Below are positions 1 to 5,667 of a stretch of 7,345 nt of DNA, in pieces. The stretch spans positions 1-7,345 of the forward strand of contig JBEKNT010000356.1 in the NCBI GenBank assembly GCA_049522565.1, in the 5' to 3' direction. The position numbers were made by a program, and so were the translations under genes. The notes beneath the pieces were generated by a model. The model made no database searches, was not told the origin of the DNA, and worked only from the letters and a program-made list of their open reading frames with translations. Origin of the DNA: JASHVB01 sp049522565 (GTDB lineage Bacteria; Pseudomonadota; Alphaproteobacteria; Acetobacterales; Acetobacteraceae). Within the stretch, counting starts at the first letter, position 1; each line of letters starts with the position of its first letter.

Positions 1-33
1 TTCGTCGCTTCGCGCCTCGCAATGACGGGGGGG
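1..33. repeat. Partial dispersed intergenic repeat at window edge
   Basis: The first bases read as a GC-rich hairpin-type repeat (core tcgtcgcttcgcgc at 2-15, then ctcgcaatgacgg and a G run). The 14-base core recurs exactly, inverted, at 4375-4388 in another intergenic region. From memory, sequences of the type cgtcattgcgag...gaagcgacgaa are common dispersed repeats in many bacterial genomes; that link is recollection, not a search. The element is probably cut by the window start. Confidence 0.5.
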
Positions 34-178
34 GTGAGCGCCTGCAACAGTCCAGGCTTCGATGGCGTCGTGTAACAACGCCCTTCGATCCCGATAGCGC
101 CGCCCCGCCACGCCGCACAGACTTGAGCATCGCCCCGCCCGCGCCGCATCATCGCGGCAGACAAGCCAGGGACCGTCC
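34..178 (+). other. Leader region of the aconitase X gene
   Basis: This stretch has no convincing gene and no upstream reading frame running into the aconitase X gene. It ends in a Shine-Dalgarno-like aggga (168-172) six bases before the ATG at 179. I could not find a convincing -35/-10 pair. There is no room in it for the small (swivel-domain) subunit that normally partners a 400-residue aconitase X protein. Confidence 0.4.
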
Positions 179-1420
179 ATGCAACTCACCGACGAAGAAA
201 ACGCCATGCTGGCCGGCGCGGCCGGCCCGGCGCGGCAATGGGCGATCGACCACCAGATGCGGGTCGGGCGCTACCTGGGCGCGGCCGACTTCGTGCCGGT
301 GTCACAGGCGCACATCATGGCCGACACCGAATCGCTTGGCCTGGCCGGGGTGGCGTGGCTGGAACAGCTCGCCGCCCTGCCGGAGGACCAGCGCCAGGTG
401 CGCATCCCCACCATCACCGATCCGCGCGGCACCGACTTCGCCGCCGCGGCACGACTGAAGCAGCAGGACTGGATGCTGGCGCTGGAGCGTCGCGCCATCG
501 CCGCGTTCCAGGCGATGGGCATCCTGATGACCGACACCTGCATCAACTATCAGGTCATCATGCCGGCGGTGCGCGGCGAGCACATGGCGTATGGCGACAC
601 CGGCGTGGTGATCTATTGCAACAGCGTGCTGGGCGCGCGGTCGAATTTCGAAGGCGGGCCCTCGGCTTTGGCCGCCGGGCTGACCGGGCGCACGCCGCGC
701 TATGGCTTCCATCTGGACGCGCACCGCCGCGCCACTCTGCTGGTCCGCGTCACCCACACGCCATGCGAACTGACCGACTGGGGCGCGCTGGGCGGCATCG
801 TCGGGCGGCTCGCCGGCGACTACTGGCAGGTGCCGGCGCTGGTCGGCATCGACCGGGTGCCCACGTCCGATGAGCTGAAGCATTTCGGCGCGGCGCTGGC
901 GAGCTACGGCTCGGTCGCGCTGTTCCACATGGACGGCATCACGCCGGAGGCGCAACGGATCGCCGATGTCGCCGATCCCGCCATGCCGGCGCGCGCCACG
1001 ATCGGCGAGGCGGAGCTGCGCGCGTTCCAGCTTGCCTACAACAGCCGGGTGGACCAGGTGGACGTGGTGGTGTTCTCGGCGCCGCAGCTGTCGCTGCTGG
1101 AAATGCGGTCCCTGGCCGGCATGCTGGATGGGCGCCATGCCAGCGTGCCGTTGCTGGTGGTCACCAGCCCGCAGGTGAAGCCGGATGCCGACCGGCTCGG
1201 CATCACCGCGCGGATCGAGGCTGCCGGCGGCCTCGTGCTGTCCGGCATGTGCTTCTACCAGAGCTACGCGCGGGAAATGGCGGAGGCGAACGGGTGGCAG
1301 ACGCTGGCTACCAACTCGGCGAAGCTGACCAACATCCTCGGCGGCTACGGCTATCGCCCGGCGCTGCTGTCCATGGCGGCCTGCGTCGATGCGGCGTGCA
1401 CCGGCAGGGTTGCGGGGTGA
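179..1420 (+). CDS. Aconitase X catalytic (large-subunit) family protein, DUF521
   Basis: The 413-residue protein starts MQLTDEENAMLAG, as aconitase X proteins do, behind aggga at six-base spacing. Family blocks appear in order: a GPARQWA segment and GAADFVPVSQAHI near 16-46, TDTC with Cys121, CNSVLGARSNFEGGP at 147-161, a TPRYGFH block near 172-178, SGMCFY with Cys358, TNSAKLTNI near 378-386, and a C-terminal Cys402/Cys407 segment. Conserved cysteines in this family bind an Fe-S cluster; Cys121, Cys358 and Cys402 are my candidates. Characterised relatives are hydro-lyases: archaeal phosphomevalonate dehydratase and bacterial cis-3-hydroxy-L-proline dehydratase. The length matches the separate large subunit, not the fused bacterial form of about 570 residues, and no small subunit lies beside it. 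The substrate is unknown. It converges with the alcohol dehydrogenase gene, 79 bp from its end. Family assignment is firm, substrate is not. Confidence 0.88.
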   Translation: MQLTDEENAMLAGAAGPARQWAIDHQMRVGRYLGAADFVPVSQAHIMADTESLGLAGVAWLEQLAALPEDQRQVRIPTITDPRGTDFAAAARLKQQDWMLALERRAIAAFQAMGILMTDTCINYQVIMPAVRGEHMAYGDTGVVIYCNSVLGARSNFEGGPSALAAGLTGRTPRYGFHLDAHRRATLLVRVTHTPCELTDWGALGGIVGRLAGDYWQVPALVGIDRVPTSDELKHFGAALASYGSVALFHMDGITPEAQRIADVADPAMPARATIGEAELRAFQLAYNSRVDQVDVVVFSAPQLSLLEMRSLAGMLDGRHASVPLLVVTSPQVKPDADRLGITARIEAAGGLVLSGMCFYQSYAREMAEANGWQTLATNSAKLTNILGGYGYRPALLSMAACVDAACTGRVAG

Positions 1421-1499
1421 CGTGATACCGGGCGACCGTAAATACTGACGCACGCCCTCCGCCCGCCATGTCGTTGCCGGCTCAGCGATAAGTCGGCCG

Positions 1500-2498
1500 T
1501 TACGGCACCAGAACCGCGGCGCCTTGCAGTTTCCCGGCGCGCAAATCGTCCAGCGCCTGGTTGGCCTGTTCCAACGCATAGGGCAGCGGCCGCGTCACCA
1601 CCGGCACTTTCGGCGCCAGCGCGAGGAACTCGTCGCCGTCGCGGCGCGTCAGGTTGGCGACCGAGCGCACGACGCGCTCGCCCCACAGGATGTCATAGGA
1701 GAAACTCGGGATCGGGCTCATGTGGATGCCGGCGCAGACCACGGTGCCGCCGCGCTCCACCGCGCGCAACGCGGCGGGCACCAGCGGCCCGACCGGGGCA
1801 AAGATGATCGCGGCGTCGAGCAATTCGGGCGGCGACTGGTCGGAGCCGCCGGCCCACACCGCGCCGAGTTCGCGCGCGAAGTCCTGCGCGTCGGTGTCGC
1901 CCGGGCTGGTGAATGCGAACACCCGGCGGCCCTGCCAGCGCGCCACCTGCGCGATGATATGCGCGGCAGCGCCGAAGCCGTACAGCCCGAGCCGCGCGCC
2001 GTCGCCCGCCATGCGCAAGGCGCGGTAGCCGATCAGGCCGGCGCACAGCAGCGGTGCGGCCTGCACGTCGCTGTAGCCCTCCGGCATGGCGAAGCAGAAC
2101 CGCTGGTCGGCGACGGTGTAGTCGGCGTAGCCGCCGTCGATCTGATAGCCGGTGAAGCGCGCCCGGGCGCACAGGTTCTCGCGGCCGGCGCGGCAGAAGT
2201 CGCAAACGCCGCAGGTGAAGCCGAGCCAGGGCACACCGACGCGGTCGCCGGGGGCAAAACGGTCCGCCCCGTCGCCGAGCGCGGCGACCGTGCCGACGAT
2301 CTCGTGCCCGGGGATGAGCGGCAGCTTCGGCTCGGTCAGTTCGCCGTCCACCACGTGCAGGTCGGTGCGGCATACTGCGCAGGCATGCACGCGGATCAGC
2401 ACCTGGCCGGGGGCGGGGGTTGGGATGGCGACCGCGGTCAGGCGGAGCGGCTGGTGCGCGGCGCTCAGCCGCATGGCACGCATCGTCGGTTCGCTCAT
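1500..2498 (-). CDS. Zinc-dependent alcohol dehydrogenase family protein (MDR superfamily)
   Basis: This is a 332-residue medium-chain dehydrogenase. Catalytic zinc ligands are visible as Cys43 (in CAVCRTDLH), His65-Glu66 (PGHEIVGT) and probably Cys152 (LLCAGLIGY). The structural zinc site is Cys96, Cys99, Cys102 and Cys110. A glycine-rich nucleotide-binding turn, GLYGFGAAAH, lies at 171-180. Length and motifs fit the compact zinc-binding alcohol dehydrogenase group modelled by TIGR02822, which oxidises alcohols or reduces aldehydes with NAD(P) in the cytoplasm. The second Rossmann strand (RRVFAFTSPGD) shows no clear acidic residue at its end, so cofactor preference is open. The frame stays open upstream, but MSEPTMRAM at 2498 is chosen because the domain starts there and the ATG overlaps the stop of the upstream acetyltransferase gene as ATGA, implying translational coupling. 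The physiological substrate is unknown. Confidence 0.9.
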   Translation of the reverse strand: MSEPTMRAMRLSAAHQPLRLTAVAIPTPAPGQVLIRVHACAVCRTDLHVVDGELTEPKLPLIPGHEIVGTVAALGDGADRFAPGDRVGVPWLGFTCGVCDFCRAGRENLCARARFTGYQIDGGYADYTVADQRFCFAMPEGYSDVQAAPLLCAGLIGYRALRMAGDGARLGLYGFGAAAHIIAQVARWQGRRVFAFTSPGDTDAQDFARELGAVWAGGSDQSPPELLDAAIIFAPVGPLVPAALRAVERGGTVVCAGIHMSPIPSFSYDILWGERVVRSVANLTRRDGDEFLALAPKVPVVTRPLPYALEQANQALDDLRAGKLQGAAVLVP

Positions 2499-3052
2499 GC
2501 CGGTTTGCTCCAATCGGGTCGCAGCAATGCGTAGAGCACCATGTCGCGCGGCTGGTCGGCGACGAACAGCCAGTCGCGCATCACCCCTTCCTGCCGGAAG
2601 CCCAGGCGTTCGGCCAAACGGATCGATGCCGCGTTGGCGGGTTCGATATGCGCCTCGGCGCGGTGGGTGCCAAGCGCGGTGAAGCAGTGTTCGAGCAAGG
2701 CGCCGGTCGCTTCGCCGGCGAAACCCTGCCGCCACCAAGGCCGTGCCAGAATCCAGCCGATCGCCAGGCGGCGGTTCCACGGCTGGCGCCAGTGATAATT
2801 CACCATGCCGACGAACCGGCCGGTCTCGCGTTGCAGCACCGCGAAGGCGGCGTGCCATTGCGGGTTGGCATCGACCGACTGGCGGATGCGCGCCGCGGTC
2901 TCGGCTACATCGCGCGACGGCAGCGAGTCCCAGAAGCGCATCGTGTCCGCGTCGCCATAGGCCACATGCAAGTCCGGCGCGTCCGTCTCCAGCAGCCGAC
3001 GCAGCCTCAGGCGTGGCGTGTGCAGTTCGGGAATGCCGGGAGGCTCGGTCAT
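2495..3052 (-). CDS. GNAT family N-acetyltransferase (RimJ/RimL-like)
   Basis: The 185-residue protein opens with TPRLRLRRLLETDAPDL (12-28), the usual first strand of RimJ/RimL-type GNAT enzymes. The acetyl-CoA pyrophosphate-binding segment is WWRQGFAGEA (106-115), following GWILARP. The closing motif is NAASIRLAERLGFRQEG (140-156), and the tail contains DWLFVADQPRDMVLYALLRPDW. Such enzymes transfer acetyl from acetyl-CoA to a protein N-terminus, an amino acid or a small amine; the acceptor cannot be predicted here. On the minus strand an AAGGAAG ribosome binding site lies about nine bases before the ATG. It is the first gene of a two-gene unit and its TGA overlaps the ATG of the alcohol dehydrogenase gene. 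It is divergent from the CoA-transferase gene, 125 bp away. Length is normal for the family and no key motif is missing. Confidence 0.9.
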   Translation of the reverse strand: MTEPPGIPELHTPRLRLRRLLETDAPDLHVAYGDADTMRFWDSLPSRDVAETAARIRQSVDANPQWHAAFAVLQRETGRFVGMVNYHWRQPWNRRLAIGWILARPWWRQGFAGEATGALLEHCFTALGTHRAEAHIEPANAASIRLAERLGFRQEGVMRDWLFVADQPRDMVLYALLRPDWSKPA

Positions 3053-3099
3053 CGCGGTCTGCTTCCTTGCGGCACGATCCTACGCGTCGCTGCGCTGCT

Positions 3100-3129
3100 T
3101 TGACATCGCCGGCAACCGCGCCGTACCGT
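3100..3129 (+). promoter_or_regulatory. Candidate sigma70-like promoter for the CoA-transferase operon
   Basis: In the 125-bp gap between divergent genes a perfect TTGACA (3100-3105) is followed after 18 bp by TACCGT (3124-3129), which keeps the first two and last positions of TATAAT. The -10 box ends 48 bp before the ATG at 3178, a reasonable leader length. The perfect -35 box is the strong part and the -10 is weak. On the other strand TAGGAT (3077-3082) could be a -10 for the acetyltransferase gene, but I see no good -35 for it. Confidence 0.35.
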
Positions 3130-3177
3130 CCCGCCAGCCGGGCACCAGGTCAGCGGCACGATGGGCGGGGGGAAACC

Positions 3178-4332
3178 ATGAGTCTCAGTCTCGCGGGCGT
3201 TCGAGTGCTCGAACTGGCGCGCTACCAGGCGGGACCGCGCGGCGGCATGATACTGTCGGATCTGGGCGCCGAGGTGATCAAGATCGAACGGCTCGGCGGC
3301 GAGGAGACCCGCAAGAACCCGCCCATGGTGCGCGGCCAGAGCGTGTATTTCAGCGTGTATAATCGCGGCAAGCGCAGCATCTGCCTCGATTTGCGCCACG
3401 CACGGGGGAAAGAAATCTTCGCCGGACTGGTAAAGACCGCCGACATCGTGCTGGAGAATTTCCGGCCGGGCACGATGCAGGCCATGGGCTTCGATTACGA
3501 TACGCTGCGCGGGTTGAATCCGGGCATCATCCTGGTGTCGGTGTCGGGCTTCGGGCAGTACGGGCCGTATACCGAACGGCCCGCCTTCGATCCGCTCGGC
3601 CAGGCGATGAGCGGTTTGATGACGCTGACCGGACAGCCGGTCGGACGGCCGCTCGGCACCGCGTCCTCGGTGGTCGATCGTTATACCGCGCTGCATGCGA
3701 CGATCGGCGCGCTGGCCGCGCTGCGGCATCGCGACCGCACCGGCGAAGGCCAGCTTGTCGATGTCTGCTTGCTCGATTCGGCGCTGACCATGGTGGAGAT
3801 TCCGACGTCGTACTATCTCGCGACCGGCGAGGAAGGCGGCGAGGGCGGCCGTCCGCCGTATCGCGCCAAGGACGGCTACGTCGTGATCTCCGCCGCCGGG
3901 CGCGAGATGGCGGGGCGGTTGATGCAGCTTGTCTCGGGGCAGACGGGAAAAGGCGATTCCGAGCCACTGACCGGCGGCCCGGGCGATGGCGACGCGCGCC
4001 GCGCGGCGGTCGAGGCGTGGTGCGCGGAACGCAGCGTCGAAACGATCTGCGACGCGTTGCTGGCGGCCGGCGTGCCGGTGGCGCCGGTGCGAACGATTCC
4101 GGAGGTCGCCAGGGACCCGCATCTTTGGCAACGCGAGATGCTGGTGAAGATGGAGGATCCGGTCGCCGGCGAAATGTATCTGCCCGGCGTGACGGTGAAG
4201 ATGTCGCGCACTCCCGGGCAGATCGGGCCGGTGCCGACGCCGGGGCAGCACACCGACGAGGTGCTCGGGCGGTTGCTGGGCTACGATGCGGACACGCTGA
4301 CGGAACTGCGCGCGGCGAAGGTGATTGGGTGA
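3178..4332 (+). CDS. CaiB/BaiF (family III) CoA-transferase
   Basis: The 384-residue protein has the standard family opening, LSLAGVRVLELARYQAGPRG then MILSDLGAEVIKIE (24-37). Further family blocks follow: YNRGKRSICLDLR (61-73), ADIVLENFRPGTM (88-100), ILVSVSGFGQYGPY (118-131) and RTGEGQLVDVCLLDSAL (187-203). Asp167 in SSVVDRYTA occupies the position of the aspartate that forms the covalent acyl intermediate in formyl-CoA transferase. These enzymes move CoA between carboxylic acids (for example oxalate, carnitine, 2-hydroxy acids, aromatic acids). Donor and acceptor cannot be told from sequence. The ATG at 3178 is chosen because the conserved domain begins immediately and a G-rich ribosome binding site (ggggggaaacc) precedes it; the open frame upstream is antisense to the acetyltransferase gene. 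It is likely the first gene of an operon with the two genes downstream. Slightly short for the family, with no missing core motif. Confidence 0.92.
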   Translation: MSLSLAGVRVLELARYQAGPRGGMILSDLGAEVIKIERLGGEETRKNPPMVRGQSVYFSVYNRGKRSICLDLRHARGKEIFAGLVKTADIVLENFRPGTMQAMGFDYDTLRGLNPGIILVSVSGFGQYGPYTERPAFDPLGQAMSGLMTLTGQPVGRPLGTASSVVDRYTALHATIGALAALRHRDRTGEGQLVDVCLLDSALTMVEIPTSYYLATGEEGGEGGRPPYRAKDGYVVISAAGREMAGRLMQLVSGQTGKGDSEPLTGGPGDGDARRAAVEAWCAERSVETICDALLAAGVPVAPVRTIPEVARDPHLWQREMLVKMEDPVAGEMYLPGVTVKMSRTPGQIGPVPTPGQHTDEVLGRLLGYDADTLTELRAAKVIG

Positions 4333-4340
4333 AGGTGTAC

Positions 4341-4407
4341 AAAACCTCTCCCGCCTACAGCGGGCGAGGTCGATGCGCGAAGCGACGAGGGTGAGGGCGT
4401 GGCGAAC
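4341..4407. repeat. GC-rich palindromic intergenic repeat, copy 1
   Basis: The element begins with a hairpin: cctctcccgc (4345-4354), a five-base loop, and gcgggcgagg (4360-4369), pairing at 9 of 10 positions. It continues with tcgatgc (4370-4376), gcgcgaagcgacga (4375-4388), gggtgaggg (4389-4397) and ggcgaac (4401-4407). The same blocks recur in inverted orientation inside the next gene (4448-4526), and the hairpin recurs at 5615-5647. It lies between two operon genes, where such elements often affect mRNA stability. No T-tract follows, so it is not a classical terminator. Confidence 0.6.
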
Positions 4408-4427
4408 CGCACCGAAGCCTGCTTCAT

Positions 4428-4434
4428 AAAGGAG
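4428..4434 (+). promoter_or_regulatory. Strong ribosome binding site that fixes the start at 4441
   Basis: AAAGGAG sits six bases (ttgacc) upstream of the ATG at 4441, a near-ideal Shine-Dalgarno arrangement. No other ATG, GTG or TTG occurs in frame between 4441 and the Rossmann-fold codons near 4528. This site therefore argues that translation passes through the repeat-like segment. Confidence 0.75.
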
Positions 4435-4440
4435 TTGACC

Positions 4441-5610
4441 ATGGGGCGTTCGCCGCACCCTCACCCGGCGCTGCGCGCCGCATCGATCGGCTCCGCGGCT
4501 CGACCCGGTGCAGCGGGGGACCTTTTCACAATCGCCATCATCGGCGCCGGCATTGGCGGCATCTACCTCGCCGCCACGCTTGGCGCCGCGGGCGGCAAGC
4601 TGCGGCTGCACGATATCGACGACACCCGCCTCGCCGACGTTCGCGCGCGCGGCGGCATCGAGGTCGAGGGCGAACCGGATCGTTTCGCCGCCATCGAACG
4701 TGTAACGACCGATCTCGCCGCCGCGGTTGACGGGGCCGACCTCATCATCGTCGCGACCGGCGGCAATTACCAGGAGACGGTCGCCCGTTCGCTAGCCCCG
4801 CTGCTGCGCGGGGGAGAACTCATCCTGCTGGTCCAGGGCAATACCGGCGGCTCGCTCGTCGTGCGCCGCGCGCTGGATGCGGCCGGATGCGATGCGGCGA
4901 TCGATATCGCCGAGATGGACAACTATCCGTATTCCTGCTGGCGGCTGTCGCCGACGCGCATCCGCCCGATCATCGCCAAGCGCTGGCTGCAGATCGCGGC
5001 GTTTCCCGGCCATCGCATCGATGCGGTGTTTCCGCGCCTGGCCAAGCTGTTTCCGCACGCGGTCCCCGCGCCGACCGTGGTGCATACCGGATTTACCAAT
5101 GCGAATGCGATGCTGCACGTGGCGAACTGCGTCGCCAATGCCGGCAGGATCGATCGCGGCGAGGCGTACAAGTTCTACGCCGAGGGCGTCACCCCATCGG
5201 TTGCCCGGCTGTACGAGGCGATCAATGCCGAACGCGTGGCGGTCGCCGCCGCACTGGGGGCGGCCGTGCCGACCCTCGCCGATTGGTTCGAACGCACCTA
5301 TGGCGTACGCGGCGCCACGCTGTCGGAGACCTGCCAGCTTCTCACCACCAACAGCGACGGGCCGTACCAGGCGACCGGCACGCCGAAATCCTTCGACCAT
5401 AAATACATCACCGAGGACGTGCCGGTCGGGCTGATGCCAATGAGCGCGCTTGGTGCCGCGTGCGGCGTAGCCACGCCGATGATCGATGCGGTGATCGCAC
5501 TGGCGCGCGGCCTCACCGGCAAGGATTTCGCCGCCGAGGCGCGCACGCTGCACCGCATGGGCCTCGACGGGCTGGACCCGGCCGGGATCATGCGCGTCAT
5601 GGCACAGTGA
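4441..5610 (+). CDS. NAD/NADP octopine/nopaline dehydrogenase (opine dehydrogenase) family protein
   Basis: From the start at 4441 the protein has 389 residues. The Rossmann dinucleotide motif is IAIIGAGIGG (31-40), and acidic residues in LHDID (56-60) at the end of the second strand suggest NAD. The opine-dehydrogenase signature HTGFTNANAMLH (215-226) carries the family's conserved Asn and His (Asn220, Asn222, His226). The C-terminal helical domain shows YITEDVPVGLMP near 322-333, then GVATPMIDAVI and a GLDGL ending. Known members reduce imines formed from a 2-oxo acid and an amino acid, or the reverse; many bacterial homologues in catabolic clusters have unknown substrates. The first 28 or so residues (MGRSPHPHPALRAAS...) are not part of the domain, and their DNA resembles the neighbouring palindromic repeat. 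An upstream GTG at 4399 was rejected for lack of a ribosome binding site. It lies 108 bp after the CoA-transferase gene and 57 bp before the amidohydrolase gene. Confidence 0.88.
   Translation: MGRSPHPHPALRAASIGSAARPGAAGDLFTIAIIGAGIGGIYLAATLGAAGGKLRLHDIDDTRLADVRARGGIEVEGEPDRFAAIERVTTDLAAAVDGADLIIVATGGNYQETVARSLAPLLRGGELILLVQGNTGGSLVVRRALDAAGCDAAIDIAEMDNYPYSCWRLSPTRIRPIIAKRWLQIAAFPGHRIDAVFPRLAKLFPHAVPAPTVVHTGFTNANAMLHVANCVANAGRIDRGEAYKFYAEGVTPSVARLYEAINAERVAVAAALGAAVPTLADWFERTYGVRGATLSETCQLLTTNSDGPYQATGTPKSFDHKYITEDVPVGLMPMSALGAACGVATPMIDAVIALARGLTGKDFAAEARTLHRMGLDGLDPAGIMRVMAQ
4448..4526. repeat. Inverted, degenerate copy of the palindromic repeat inside the 5' end of the dehydrogenase gene
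   Basis: Read on the + strand the blocks are gttcgcc (4448-4454), ccctcaccc (4458-4466), gcatcga (4480-4486) and gcgggggacctttt (4513-4526). Their reverse complements occur in the same order at 4401-4407, 4389-4397, 4370-4376 and 4341-4354 (the last at 11 of 14). The first three are exact, with gaps of 3 and 13 bases here against 3 and 12 there; the last gap is 26 against 15. The segment encodes the atypical N-terminal tail of the dehydrogenase. Peptides such as SPHPHPAL are, from memory, typical of translated repeats of this kind. Confidence 0.6.
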
Positions 5611-5614
5611 TACA

Positions 5615-5647
5615 GTACACCTCGCCCGCTTCGCGGGAGAGGTTTAC
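5615..5647. repeat. GC-rich palindromic repeat, hairpin copy between operon genes
   Basis: Arms of 15 bases (5615-5629 and 5633-5647) around a ttc loop pair at 13 of 15 positions. The core cctcgcccgc / gcgggagagg is the hairpin seen at 4345-4369 with its single mismatch on the other side. It fills most of the gap between the dehydrogenase stop and the amidohydrolase ribosome binding site. It could stabilise the upstream mRNA end or reduce read-through; the following bases are not a T-run, so a rho-independent terminator is unlikely. Confidence 0.65.
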
Positions 5648-5667
5648 AGCCAAGGGAGGACCGAACC

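Noticed and set aside
302..1579. Long open frame on the minus strand (425 codons)
   Set aside because: It is antisense to the aconitase X gene and rich in Arg, His and Gly with no domain, as expected of a shadow frame in GC-rich DNA.
1524..2534. Plus-strand open frame of 336 codons
   Set aside because: It lies opposite the alcohol dehydrogenase gene, which has complete zinc-site and Rossmann motifs; the plus-strand product has no recognisable features.
4399..4440. Upstream GTG start for the dehydrogenase gene
   Set aside because: There is no ribosome binding site before it, the codons cross the intergenic repeat, and a near-ideal AAAGGAG precedes the ATG at 4441.
3049..4611. Long open frame on the minus strand (520 codons)
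   Set aside because: It is antisense to the CoA-transferase gene and the start of the dehydrogenase gene; composition is typical of a complementary-strand shadow and no family motif is present.
5615..5647. Rho-independent terminator after the dehydrogenase gene
   Set aside because: The stem is good but only tttac follows instead of a T-run, and the same hairpin occurs in the previous operon gap, which points to a dispersed repeat.
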